Shown one piece after another: positions 11,050 to 22,194 of a stretch of DNA of 64,000 bases. Below the pieces are notes generated by a model. It made no database searches and was not told where the DNA came from. It saw nothing but the letters and a program-made list of their open reading frames with translations. The stretch's first letter is position 1; every line of letters begins with the position of its first letter. The stretch is taken from positions 161,557,886-161,621,885 of the forward strand of contig CM037879.1 in assembly GCA_021292165.1 (NCBI GenBank), in the 5' to 3' direction. Position numbers and translations under genes: made by a program. The stretch is from Shinisaurus crocodilurus (Eukaryota; Chordata; Lepidosauria; Squamata; Shinisauridae).

Positions 11050-12030
11050 TGACCGAGTAAGATTGTCTTCCAGGATAAAATTACAAAAAGAAAATTATAA
11101 AAAGAGGAAATTCTAAAAAAAATGTGTAGACTCTAGCGATGGGTCCGTAAGTGACTGTGGAGGCCAATTCTAGATCCACACAGCTTCCCACAGTGAGGAC
11201 ACAGGTTACCAGATGGAAGATGGTCCTGTAAAGGATTTGTTTGATGTGCTTTTTGCTTAGCACGTTTCTCCCTTTCACCTTGCACTCGGGCTTCTTCAAA
11301 GTCCATAGAACCTTTGTGAAAGGCCAACCTCCATTTAGATCGTTCATGGGCCAGAGCTCCCCAGTTCTCTATGTTTATATTGCATTTTTTTTAGATTAGC
11401 CTTAAGAACATCTTTAAACCTCTTATACTGACTACTGATATTCCGCTTTCCATCCTTGAGTTGGGAATAAAGTAACTGCTTTGGGAGATGGCAGTCAGAC
11501 ATTTGAACAACATGACCAGTCCATTGAAGTTGGCGTTGAAGGATCATTTTTTCAACGCTAGTAGTCTTTGCTTCTTCCAGTACACTGACATTTGTTTGCC
11601 TATCTTCCCAAGTAATTCGCAGGATTTTCCGGAGGCAACGTTGATGAAACCTTTCAAGGAGGTGGAAGTGACGTTTATAGATAGTCCATGTTTCGCAGGC
11701 ATACAATAAAGTTGGTAATACAATAGCTTTATAAACCAGCATTTTGGTCTCCCTACAGATATCCCAATCCTCGAACACTCTTCACTCCATTCGAGAAAAT
11801 GCGGCACTTGCGGAGCTCAAACGATGCTGGGTTTCAGTGTCAATGTTAGCTGTAACAGAAAGATAGCTGCCAAGATAGAGAAAATGATTGACATTTTCCA
11901 GTATTGCCCCGCCAAGCTGGATAGATGGCATCACCAAAGGGTTAACTTGCACTTGCTGATGAAGCACTTGCTGATACAGCACTTTGGTTTTTTTGATATT
12001 AAGTGAGAGAGCAAGTTTTTCGTATGCTTC
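11050..12030 (-). pseudogene. LINE RT C-terminal half with zinc finger, pseudogene
   Basis: Read from 12,030 down: ALSLNIKKTKVLYQQ-type sequence, then FLYLGSYLSVTANIDTETQ (after the RT palm), then KMLVYKAIVLPTLLYACETW and LLERFHQRCLRKILRITWED (RT thumb and connection, 11,344-11,778), and finally a C2H2-type finger CPHCGKLCGSRIGLHSHLR near 11,140. Frameshifts separate the blocks at about 11,780 and 11,340. A 3' region with CTGGAAGACAATCTTACTCG lies near 11,070. The element lacks endonuclease and RT catalytic parts, so it is 5'-truncated. I do not assign the clade firmly. Confidence 0.75.
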
Positions 12031-12485
12031 TGCAAAAGTTTAATAAGTTTAATAAGCTCACTTGACAGCTGCTTGCACAGATATCTTGCCAAATTCTTTC
12101 CATGCTTTATCTTGCTGCCTTTTTTAAATGAACAGTTTCTCTAAATAAGTAAACTCTGTTTAACCAGGGTACAATCTGAACTTGATGAGATTTAAAGAAC
12201 TTAACTGTACACTCAAGTCCCACTGATCTCAAAGAGACTTGAGCACACTTGTCTTTCCTCTACATTATGGCAAAGGAACTAGAAGGACAGGTATGGGCTA
12301 TCCACACTTAGACCTCCTGCATGTTTGATTTATGCAGTCTTTCCCTTCTGTCCAACTTACAGTGGTGCTGGGACATAGCTCCAGAATTTTTGCCGGGGCC
12401 AGTTCCAAAGGTAAAATCAGTAGGCAGTCTGAAATACAAGCACAGGGAGTTGCAACCAGGAGCAAGACAAGGCAGGAGTCTGGAA

Positions 12486-12999
12486 TATCGGAAATTACTG
12501 GTATTAATTTAGAGGTCTGTCCAAAACTAGCATTGTTATCAATAACGGAGAAACTTATTTGCGACCAAAATACGAAGGAATTAATTGTAAACTTGTTAAC
12601 TGCGGCTAGGCTAATGATAGCGAGGAAATGGAAAGTACAACATGCTTTCCTAGTAACAGACTGGTATAAGGAAGTTTGGGACATAGCCCTAAATGATAAA
12701 CTAACTTGTAGTATCAAATGCAAAAAAGGACAGTTAAAGAAGAATAATTTTATGGATATATGGAATCAATTATTAGACTATGTATTAATAAAGGGGAAGG
12801 GGAGCATGCCTTGCCAGGATATGTTATATATTTGGAATTTGGAATTCATTTGATCAAGGGGATGGAAGTATATAAATTGGTCCCCTGGAGGGTGTGGGGG
12901 GGTGCACTTTATGATTTATTGTATGTATATTATATTTTTGTGTTATTCTTGTATTTTATTATATTTTGTTTTGAAAAGTAAATAAAATTAAAAAAAAAA
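12486..12999 (+). mobile_element. 5'-truncated L1 insertion
   Basis: Encodes the C-terminal end of L1 ORF2 (LEVCPKLALLSITEKLI, RKWKVQHAFLVTDWYKEVWD, CQDMLYIWNLEF), closely matching the larger L1 at 40,490-42,496. It ends in an A-rich tail (TAAAATTAAAAAAAAAA). It is flanked by the exact 15-bp target duplication GGCAGGAGTCTGGAA at 12,471-12,485 and 13,000-13,014, typical of target-primed reverse transcription. The short coding remnant (12,332-12,853 region) has no catalytic domain. Confidence 0.92.
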
Positions 13000-13014
13000 G
13001 GCAGGAGTCTGGAA

Positions 13015-13465
13015 CCTGGTGCAAAGACAATGACCAAGCACTGTGTGCCTAGAACTGAAGGCTTTTAAGCCTGAAGCTTCAGAGCCCCACCCAGAGCACA
13101 GCTGCAGGCCATCAGGGCCACCTGAGGAATGGTCTACTCATGAGTATACCTCTACTCTCAAGATCCCTCATGCAAGCACTCCTGCATATGGAAGCCATTT
13201 GAGACTGCACCTTTAGGTCCCTGCACTCCCTGGGGCTAGGTGACCACTCAGTGGCTCCCTTGGGGGTGTCTAGGTGTGTCTTGAGTGGAAGGTACAATGG
13301 CCATCTCCCCCAAGGGCTCAGGTTTCCCCTGATCTGCCTGAAGGTCCCTCAGCACAGGCAGCTCCTACATAATGTTCAGCTTGGGGGACTCCAGGTCATT
13401 GTCCAAAGAGGAGTCCTCCACAGGGAGCACGATACCTTCCCCACTCCCCCAAAAGATGGGAGTAT
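13015..13465. other. No recognisable gene
   Basis: Moderately GC-rich sequence continuing the pre-insertion site of the L1. A similar collector-type wording of repeats (CAAAGTC, AGCAC blocks) occurs near 56,050-56,240, but I could not define a family. Confidence 0.4.
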
Positions 13466-13680
13466 CATTTATTTATTTATTATATTTATACCCCGCCTTT
13501 TTTCCTGCAAGGAACCCAAGGCGGCTTACATAATCCTCCTCCTCCTCTCCACTTTATCCTCACAACAACCCTGTGAGGTAGGTTAGGCTGAGAGTCCATG
13601 ACTGGCCCAGAGTCACCCAGTGAGTTTCATGGCCGAGCGGGGACTAGAGCCCGGATCTCCGAGTCGAGTCCCAGTCATGT
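13466..13680 (-). mobile_element. tRNA-headed SINE with L2-like tail
   Basis: On the minus strand: GGGCTCTAGTCCCCGC (B-box region), then GGGTGACTCTGGGCCAGTC, CTACCTCACAGGGTTGTTGT, and a terminal CGCCTTGGGTTCCTTGCAGG...AAAAAAGGCGGGG hairpin followed by TATAAAT and (AATA)n. The tRNA-like A-box part is missing, so it is 5'-truncated. Other copies: 18,580-18,701, 43,650-43,880 and 50,472-50,680. Confidence 0.8.
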
Positions 13681-13739
13681 GAATGTGAATAGAGTCTAAA
13701 ATAGAACACATGGGTCACCTGTTACCAGAGGGGCCAATT

Positions 13740-14160
13740 CATGGACCACCCTTGGCTGGGTCCAGTGGCAGCTGGTGCCCACTGAGGTTGGTGGAGCAGA
13801 GCACAGGGTCAGCAGAGGCAGAGCCAAAGGGGTCAGTGGAGGCAGAGCAGTCTTTGAATCCCCAATAGCCAGCAAGCCATACCAGAGAAAGGGAAAACAA
13901 GGCAAAAGGACGGATATAAAGATAATAAATAAATAATAAAACTGAGGCACATGAATGTTAAGATCATACATGCAAAGGAGGGGGTGGGCAAATCACATAG
14001 CCACCAAAAAGCATTCCTTTTGGATCCACATTCTCCTGTTCTAGCAACAACTCTCATTCCACAGAGAATCAAGTGACTTTAAGATCATGAGTGCACAGTG
14101 GGGAGGGAGAAATCACACAACCACACAAAATCAGGATGCTGCCTCTGCTAACCATTATAT
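13740..14160. repeat. Unclassified dispersed repeat, copy A
   Basis: Starts GCTGGTGCCCACTGAGGTTG, contains GAATCCCCAATAGCCAGCAA and then CCACATTCTCCTGTTCTAGC and GAGAATCAAGTGACTTTA. The same order of blocks recurs at 50,760-51,230, and the second half at 14,400-14,710 and 15,560-15,850. No ORF is shared by all copies. Family unknown to me. Confidence 0.65.
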
Positions 14161-14275
14161 CCTATGATGATATCTTCGGAGTCACACAGCAAGGCCAATG
14201 TGGGCTCTGGAACTAGCCATTTGTACTGAGCCCCTTATTCTGCCCCCAATATTGAACTCACACATGAAATTTGTG

Positions 14276-14303
14276 CATACACACACACACACACACACAC
14301 ACA
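14276..14303. repeat. (AC)n microsatellite
   Basis: AC dinucleotide run following GTGCATACAC. Confidence 0.95.
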
Positions 14304-14399
14304 GAGTCAACAATGTACAATAATAATGCAAAAATATTTTTAATTACATATTTTAGTGGAAATCATCTTCTATGCTTTCCTGGAAGCAAAAGACTAATA

Positions 14400-14710
14400 T
14401 CTCTTCCATGGTAGAGAACTCAAATACAAACACAAGCTTTCCCCTTTTTTCGACCCACATTCTCCTGCTCCAGGAGCAACGCCCATTACACAGAGAATCA
14501 AGTGACTTTGGGCTCATGAGTGGGAGGAGGGAATCCACACAGCCACACATTATCGTGATAAATGATGGTGTTGATCATCATCATCATCATCATCATCATG
14601 AAGAAAAAGCAGAAGCATATCACACAGAAATGCTCTCCTTAGAACACAGCAGCAAGTTCTCAGAACATCCAAAATCCATCCATTAGCATGTTGTAACTAC
14701 TACTGTAAAA
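14400..14710. repeat. Unclassified dispersed repeat with TCA core, copy B
   Basis: Blocks in order: TTCGACCCACATTCTCCTGC, GAGAATCAAGTGACTTTGGG, GTGGGAGGAGGGAATCCACA, then GATGGTGTTGATCATC running into a (CAT)n tract, then GAAGAAAAAGCAGAAGCATA and TTAGAACACAGCAGCAAGTT. Nearly identical to 15,560-15,850 apart from the CAT repeat number. The frame through the CAT run gives a His tract, but nothing else supports coding. Confidence 0.75.
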
Positions 14711-14762
14711 AAGACCTTTAAAAGCATACAACACAGAGACACAAAAACATAAATACACGTCG

Positions 14763-14765
<3 letters not shown>

Positions 14766-14824
<59 letters not shown>

Positions 14825-14826
14825 AC
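14766..14826. repeat. (CT)n / (CTGT)n microsatellite
   Basis: CT run, a CTGT block, then CT again, followed by (CACT)n at 14,830-14,848. Confidence 0.95.
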
Positions 14827-15369
14827 GCACCCACTCACTCACTCACTCAAGAAAAAGACATACACTGATTCTGTCAGACACAATAGCCAAACAGGACACA
14901 CACATACATGGCCAGTGCTGGCCCAGGACATTTTGCTGCCTAAGAAGCACCAGCAAATGCCTCCCATTTCTTACTGGCTGATCTGTGCCAGTTACTACCT
15001 CTCAGCCTAACCTACCACAGAGGACTGTTGTGAGGATAAAAATGGGGAGATCATTAGTTCCTGGAGGAAGAGCAAAACATAAACATAATAAAATGAAGTA
15101 AATAATTGTATACTAGAAAACATAATTTTCTTACACTATGTTCATAATAAGGCTCCATAGCATGTTAAATGGCCATTTTTGCATTGCATTACTGTTTGCA
15201 CTCATCTACATGCATGTGCAGTAGAAGGCAAGATGCATCCATTACCCTACTTGGAAATTTATCTTAAGAGGTCCTGGAAAAGGAGCCTGAAGACTGACAC
15301 CAACTCTTATAACTCATACTAAACATTAGAAATTTGGGGGGGGGGGACACACATCCTCTTGCTTCTCAT

Positions 15370-15480
15370 ATTAACAGCAAAAAAGTAAAAAGTCTTGTGG
15401 CACCTTAATGATGAACAGATTTATTCTGGCATAAGCTTTTGTACAGTATAGCCCACTTCATCGGATGCATGGAGTATTAT
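15370..15480. repeat. Dispersed repeat fragment (GTCTTGTGGCACCTT)
   Basis: Contains GTCTTGTGGCACCTTAATGA, GGCATAAGCTTTTGTACAG and CCCACTTCATCGGATGCA. Related fragments are at 55,600-55,680 and, reversed and short, at 17,945-18,000. The family is common in reptile DNA in my experience, but I cannot class it from this window. Confidence 0.55.
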
Positions 15481-15559
15481 GGGTATTTTTAGGTTTATAT
15501 ATAGTACGTATGGTTGGGATTGTAAACTGTGAGGTCAGAAGGAAATTAAATTAAATCAC

Positions 15560-15850
15560 ACAGCCACACAAAGTAACTTTTTTCGACCCACATTCTCCTG
15601 CTCCAGCAGCAACGCCCATTACACAGAGAATCAAGTGACTTTGGGCTCATGAGTGGGAGGAGGGAATCCACACAGCCACACATCATCGTGATAAATGATG
15701 GTGTTGATCATCATCATCATCATCATGAAGAAAAAGCAGAAGCATATCACACAGAAATGCTCTCCTTAGAACACAGCAGCAAGTTCTCAGAACATCCAAA
15801 ATCCATCCATAAGCATGTTGTAACTACTACTGTAAAAATCTTACATTTTA
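15560..15850. repeat. Unclassified dispersed repeat with TCA core, copy C
   Basis: Same blocks and order as 14,400-14,710 with a shorter CAT run. The near identity over about 280 bp and the 1.15-kb spacing suggest a local duplication or two recent insertions. Confidence 0.75.
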
Positions 15851-17059
15851 AAAAGGAGGCAGGAAGACACAGAAATATGACAAACCAACCAAGACAGAGC
15901 TAAGAAAGGGGTGGCAGATGGAAGAGGCACGAGAGAGTTAGAAAAGAGACATGCAGACATGTTTGAAGGGTAAATTGGGGGAGGGGGTCAGTTAGATGGA
16001 GGAGCGAGCAAGGCAGCTGTGGTGCAATCCTGCCCCAGCCCCCATTTAGTCCGTTCATAATGCTGCTCTCGCCCACCATCCCATGTTGTGGCCAAAGCAA
16101 ACTGAGACAGTCTACACGCATCTAGTCATTGTCAGTAAAGCCTTCTCCTCTTGGCTCCTTTTTCACCATTCATGTCCGAAATTTTGAATAGAAGTGTGCT
16201 TGTTGGCTTCAGGGCACCTGTTCTAGCACCCCAACTCCTCCTCTCTGCAGCACTGAAAGGATGTTTCTGGGGGGAGGGGGTGATCATGCGTATTTATGGC
16301 GTCCATCGAGTTCTGCGTACTCTGGCTCCCTGTTGACTGCACCTATGCAAAGGAAGAGATTGGAGCACGTACAAAAGCTCCCTCTCCTCCTTTGCGCAGG
16401 TGCAGGTCAGCAACCGATTAGAGAGATATCTGATCAGATTCCTGTTAATAGCAGTGCAGTTCCCAGCCACAGGAGATGCCTTATTGGGTAAATGAATAAA
16501 ATAAATACAGCAGGGACAGCCAGATGGGAGGGGGACCGTGGGACAAGATGGGAGGGGGACCATGAGACACACTCTGCCCTCATCATCCCTAAAGGCAGGC
16601 CATGTGTGGCTATTTCACAGTTGTGTGAACTATCCCATATATTCTTTTATTTCTCCCTCTATTTGAGCTGTCAACCTATTGTACGCACTTGGCAGGCATT
16701 TAAAAAGTACTTTAAAAAGATAGATCATACCGCCATAGAAATACTTTGCAGTATCTTATTTAGAGTGTTAAGACACTGTTTTCGCAGCCTTAAATTTTCC
16801 AGTCATAGATTATTTCAATTAAAGCTAATATATTTGAAGAAAACATTATTGATCAGTATGCTTTTTACTGTAACATATTCCCCTCCACCTCTTCCCCTCC
16901 CCTCTTCCTCCTCTTGTAAGTGGAACTCAGAAGATTATCTCATCTCACTAGAAAATAAATTATAATGTGAAAAAGAGCATTGTTTAAAGGTCAAAGTGCC
17001 TGCGTGCCTTTCTAACAATGGTAAGATTTTCTCCAAACTATCAGAATAACTGTTATTAC
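15851..17059. other. No recognisable gene
   Basis: A short direct repeat of GATGGGAGGGGGACCRTG occurs at about 16,523-16,567. The open frame at 16,492-16,965 shows no domain I recognise and ends in AT-rich sequence. Confidence 0.45.
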
Positions 17060-17205
17060 CAGTGCTTTTTTTCTGGAGAAAAGGGTACCGGAACTCTTGG
17101 ATTACATTTCCTCGGGAGTAGATGGCGATTAAATTGTAATGCAATTAATAGAAGAAAAGGTGCTGGAACTCAGTTCCGGTGAGTTCCACCAGAAAAAAAG
17201 CCCTG
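17060..17205. mobile_element. hAT-type MITE, 146 bp, second copy
   Basis: Nearly identical to 7,784-7,929 and of the same length, with CAGTGCTTTTTTTCTGG and CCAGAAAAAAAGCCCTG ends. Flanking 8-mers are GTTATTAC (17,052-17,059) and GTTGTTAC (17,206-17,213), a target duplication with one mismatch. Confidence 0.87.
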
Positions 17206-17213
17206 GTTGTTAC

Positions 17214-18423
17214 AAACAAAACAAATTGAGACTTTAAAGTTAATAATAAAACATGAATTACTTTGAGGTAGCAGTGAGAACTGTGCCTTCAGCTAGAAGG
17301 AATCAGAAATGAGATTTACTCTGTTCATATTACTAAACAGCCTATTATTCCCATGAGCTATTTCAGAAACTTTTTTTCTTGTTTTGGGATTAGAACTAAC
17401 TTATACATATTCAGTACCACACACAGCACTGTTCTCTCTGAGCTATTACTGGAATTTATGTGGGAACAGCACTCTGTGGCTTTTATCACTCTCTACCCAT
17501 ATATGTAAACACTGCATTATATTTTAAGACCTTTAAAAGGGGACAAATACAATTTCTCTTCAAGGAAAGCAATTTTGATGGACATATGAAACTGCCTTAT
17601 TGTCAGACTTGGGGACAAACTACATGTTACCTTAGCGGTGTGGTTCTGGCCTTGAGCGTAGGGATCCCCCCCCCCCAAATTGCCTATGTGTCTATGTGGG
17701 AAGGGCTGATCCAGATTGGGACCCTCGTGGGGAGAGTAGGGGGCTTTATACCTTTGCCCTTGCTGCAGTCCTGATGGGGATTGGAGGGCCCGCAGCTGCA
17801 ATTTGTATTGCCAAAAATATCCCATTTGTTTCAAAGGGACCATTTTTGGCAAATTTGTACACCCATCTGCTAATTCAGGATAAATTCCATGAACCTGAAT
17901 TGGGCTCTGGTTCACAAAAGCACATACCGTAAGACGTTTACTCATCTTTAAAATGCCACAAGACTATTTTTGTTGCAATGGACTAACACGGCTAACCTTC
18001 TGGAAACTGTAACAAATGATTGTCAGTGGAGGCTTTCCCTCACTTCCCCCCCCCCACGGACCCAATCAGGGCCATGCATGCTTACTCAAGAGTAAGTAAA
18101 ACTATCACGTATAGCTACACTATGTGTGATTAGATGAACATTTCATTTACCTAGTCTCAAAACTTAAAGTGTCCTTCACTTTTAGGTGAGTGCCGGTTTA
18201 TCTTATTCTAACAAAATCTCTCTTGGAAAGACTGTCTGATCCAAGGACCAAAGAAAGAAGCCTCACATAGTTTAACAAAGCAGTTCACAAAAAGATCAGG
18301 GGATTTCAAAGCATGAAACCCCTCACATCAGTAGTAAACCAAAGGCCTCACCTTTGTAGGCATCCATTAATTTGGACTCCCAGTCCTATAAATTTTCAGA
18401 CAGGTTGCATCCAGTCTGTGACC
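17214..18423. other. No recognisable gene
   Basis: A fragment of the GTGGCACCTT repeat lies at about 17,945-18,000, and a poly-C run near 18,045. The open frames at 17,460-17,945 have no recognisable domain. Confidence 0.45.
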
Positions 18424-18790
18424 CAGTTTGCATGACATGACAGCCCACCATGGCTTAATTTAGTCACAGGGGCTGTCATGTTGTGCCAGGCGGCCACGGG
18501 CACTCCTGCTTGCCATGGTTCGTCATCTTGTGAAAACCTGACATTGTGGATTGTTTGAGGGGATAAGACAACCTTTATAATCCTAACCTACCTCACAGGG
18601 TTGTTGTGAGGATAAAATGGAGAGGAGGATTATGTAAGCCGCCTTGAGTTCCTTGCAGGAAAAAAAGGCAGGGTATAAATGTAATAAATAAATAAATAAA
18701 TGATCCTAAAACATGCTATGGGTTATTTGAGGGTTGTGTACCCGCTCAAATAACCCACGATGCCAGGTTCACATGACACAGCAAGCTATG
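18424..18790. mobile_element. Foldback element split by a SINE
   Basis: Left part AGTTTGCATGACATGACAGC and CCATGGCTTAATTTAG; right part GATGCCAGGTTCACATGACA. These are loose inverted matches of the TTTGCATGACA family also seen near 21,228-21,540 and 56,280-56,357. A tRNA SINE occupies 18,580-18,701. Confidence 0.45.
18580..18701 (+). mobile_element. tRNA-headed SINE, 3' part
   Basis: CCTAACCTACCTCACAGGG, GTTGTGAGGATAAAATGGAG, GCCGCCTTGAGTTCCTTGC, then GGCAGGGTATAAATG and (AATA)n. 5'-truncated: the tRNA head is missing. Confidence 0.8.
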
Positions 18791-20598
18791 AGTGTGCTGC
18801 TGCTTGCATATTCAAAATGGTGGCCGGCGCGCTCTGCAAAGCCCTATGGGGAAATTAACCTACGGTGGCTTAGCATTATGTGCGAAGCACCCCACTGTAT
18901 GTTACCTGGTGGCTTATTTATGTTGCCATTTTCTGTTCTGTTCCTAGATCGTGAATTCTTTTAGAGAAAGACCTAATCTTTAAATATGAGTCTGTGGTGC
19001 ACACATGTACTGCTGTATAGCACATAAGTGCTAGTGATTTGCTCCTTCATTTCAGCTGTGTGGAAGCACAGGCTGAACCTTTTGTCTTGCCTTTTGAGAT
19101 GGATGAAAGGCTAGTTTTTAGTGTAAATTTTAGAAAGGTCTGCATTACAGAAAGACCTCGTCACAAACTGAAGTACCAGTTTGACAACTTCGACGGTTGT
19201 GCTGTCCATCCTTTTGAGCGTAAAATTTACACAAATACATCCTCTTGCTTGTATGCATCAATATACAATATAAAAATCAGAATCTTTTTGTATGCAGAAG
19301 CAATTCTGTAAGAGAAAGCTGCAATTTACCGGCAGGAGATCCCTGGTAATGTGCCTATTTGGCCATAAGTTTTAAGATTACGAACAGTTTCGACACATGA
19401 TGAGGCATCTCAAAAGCTTCCCTACAGAAACAGCTGCTCCTGTGTATGAACCTTCTGTGACCAGCTCTTCTTTAGGGGAGTGTTTAAAATGCTGCTTGAA
19501 TCAGCTAAATCAGGCTGGCACTAGGAATGAACTGTGATACATAGTTAGACATGACTGAGAAAACATGAATTATTAAAACGTAAATTGTTTTTAGTCACTT
19601 TTTTCTGTGTTCACGTACTGTGTGAAGAGAAATGGGTTGAAGGCTACTGTGAGAGACAGACTGTTCATAATGGATCTTGAACTTCTTCTCTACATTTGTT
19701 GTGAGTTCAAAAATCCATCTCATCTTCTCCAGTGAAATTTCCACTTGCATATGAAAAAAGTTTTGTGTGTTAGAATTATTTTAGCAGCTGCTTAAGAGGT
19801 AAGACATTATATAAGAGGGAAGACATTGGCTCTAAGAACAGCAGTGAGTTTCTTCATACTGTTTTACAATGAACGTGATTAAGTGCTCTTTACAGTTCCT
19901 GAAATAATACATACAAAAGTATTTTAATCTCTTTCTTAAGCCCTTTAGCACCTTCCTCCCCCTCCCCCTTTCCACACACTCAGTGATGAGAGAGGCAGAT
20001 TTCCCTCCCCTTTTTGGCAGCATTATTGTTTATGTAGGAGGATCTTAGTGAGATTAGAATACGCCACTGCCTAGTCATAAGCCTACTCAGAATTGCTTTT
20101 TACATTCGTATGGAGAGAAAATCTTCAAGAGATTTGAATGTTGGAATTGCCACTAATATCCAACATAAATAGGTGATTGGCTGTATATTTAATTTATCAG
20201 TGTGGAATTGGCAAAGCGCATGTAATGTAGCCCATGATGGGATGTTTATGCTTATAACCCTCTAAGAGAAGCCCTATCTAGTCCTAATACAGAATGCAGT
20301 GTTTTAAGTAGCTGAAACGATGGGTTACTATCCTCATGGCTTTTGCTCAGTTTTATGTGTAGCTGTACAGTTTTTTCATGTATCAATCTTGGAAGCCCAC
20401 TGTATGTTTTTCTTACTATCCACAGCAGAATTATTTAACGTTGAACTGAAGGGAATATTATGGGGTTTTGTTGTCTATTTCCAGTCAGATTGTGCAGGAA
20501 TTAGCTCATCTTTAATGTACAAGTACATACTCCAAATCGGTTACTGTGATTCCGCAATCCTTTATTCCTTTTTGTTTTAAAATGATTACTTTTTGCTG
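18791..20598. other. No recognisable gene
   Basis: One open frame of 90 codons (19,039-19,311) is preceded by a TTTCAG acceptor-like site, but I recognise no protein family in it. The rest is AT-rich and featureless. Confidence 0.45.
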
Positions 20599-20600
20599 TA

Positions 20601-20859
20601 CAGTAATACCTTGGATTGCAGGCATAATTTGTTACGGAACCGTGCTTGTAATCCAAAACACTCTTATATCAAAGCGAGTCTCTGGCGGGCGTGAGCGGGG
20701 CCGATTTCGGCCTGCTACGCCTGCTCAAGGCGAGCGGTTACATCCCTAGCTTTGTCTTGCAAGACCTTGCTTGTTTATCAAGTCAAAAATTTTTAAAATT
20801 TTTTGCTTGTCTTGCAAAACGCTCTCAGACCAAGTTACTTGCAATCCAAGGTATTACTG
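20601..20859. mobile_element. Tigger/mariner-type MITE, 259 bp
   Basis: Inverted ends CAGTAATACCTTGGATTGCA and GCAATCCAAGGTATTACTG, flanked by TA on both sides (20,599-20,600 and 20,860-20,861), as expected for Tc1/mariner insertion. Inner arms also pair loosely (GTAATCCAAAACACTC and GTCTTGCAAAACGCTC). No transposase. The ends resemble Tigger (pogo) termini, an assignment from memory. Confidence 0.85.
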
Positions 20860-21227
20860 TACCATGTTGCCCATAAGCTCTGGACCTCAATTTACCTTTT
20901 CTGCAATAAGTAAGAATATCTCTGTCTGCTTTTTTTCTATGGCTGCCTTCCAAATAAGGTGTCTGTAAAGGTGTAATTTCATCTGAGCATTTGAGAGAGT
21001 TCTTAAACATTAGATTCAATTTAGTTTAAAAAGCCCTCTTGCTGTATGAAAGAGTGTCCCATGTGACTGGATCTGTACATGTTCTTTTAATACTTCATGC
21101 TAATTCCCACCTAGTAATCCATATTCATCTACCTACTGTTTCCTTCCCCCAACCCCAATCAAGGTCTTACCCCCAATCAAATGCTGAAAGCATAAGAGAA
21201 AATACTCAAGATTTTTACCACACAGAA

Positions 21228-21540
21228 CTGGTTTGCACAGCACAACAGCCCATCGAAGGTTAATTTACCCTTGAGGAGCTGCGGTACATGAGGCTCCTTT
21301 ATGAACATGCAGCCCCCGACCAGGGGTTCTCTTGTCCTGTGAACCTTGCCAATGGGGCTTATTTGAGGGCTAAACAACTCTTGCAGGACCCATGGTCTGT
21401 TGTAGGGTCCTGCAGGGGTTGTTTAATGCGAGGGCTAGTTGCAGAATGCATATTCCTAATGGTGGCTGGCATGTGCCACAACTCCTCAAGGATAAATGAA
21501 CCATTGATGGACTGTCATGTTGTGCGAACTGGCCCTTGGC
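21228..21540. mobile_element. Foldback MITE, about 310 bp
   Basis: Left arm GGTTTGCACAGCACAACAGC, then TACCCTTGAGGAGCTGCGG; the right arm carries their diverged reverse complements (CACAACTCCTCAAGGATAAA, then TGTCATGTTGTGCGAACTGG). The inner arms GGGCTAAACAACTC...GCAGGACCC and GGGTCCTGCAGGGGTTG pair as well, so nearly the whole element folds on itself. Confidence 0.75.
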
Positions 21541-21971
21541 AGCTTTTACCCACTCTGCTATTTATACTCAGGAGTTCTGAAGGGTGCATTATAGTCCATA
21601 CTTTCAGTGCATAATGACTGGCAAAGTGGGGATTCTAATCTGTGATTATGGAACTAGGGTGGGGTAGTTAGCCTGAATAGACTCGCCATTAAATACAACA
21701 ATTTGACCTACATTGCAGGCCATTTGGACTTGTGAGATTAGAACCCCAATTCTAAAACAGTTGCACTGGAATCTGTGCCTGCAATGCCAGTATAACATCA
21801 TGAGATATGATATCAGACCATGTGTAGTTGTCCTTAAATAATAATGTCTAGCTTTTCTGTAGTACTACAAACCAGGCATACTTCTAAAGGAAAAACCAAA
21901 CCTGATGGCTTAGGTTATCTCCTGATGTTTCTAGGAGTTGATTTCTTACAGCATCTGGAATATACACCATA

Positions 21972-22189
21972 CAGTATCTTGCAGAAGTATTCACCCACCC
22001 ACCCCTTTGACTTTTCCACATTTTGTTGTGTAACAACCTGGAACTGAAATGGATTCAATTGGCATTGTTACCACTTGATGTACACAAGATACTCAACACT
22101 GTGAAGGTGCCAAATATTTTTATTGTGATGCAAAAGTTAAGTAAACAAAAACAAACTGGCACTTGTTGGTTGCATAAGTATTCACCCCT
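21972..22189 (+). repeat. Left inverted repeat of Tc1-type transposon
   Basis: Outer direct repeat at 21,980-21,997 (GCAGAAGTATTCACC) and inner one at 22,172-22,188 (GCATAAGTATTCACCCC). In Tc1 elements these are the transposase-binding sites. Confidence 0.88.
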
Positions 22190-22194
22190 CTGAG

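Noticed and set aside
19039..19311. 90-codon open frame after an acceptor-like TTTCAG
   Set aside because: No recognisable family, no donor site evidence, AT-rich; could not be supported as an exon.
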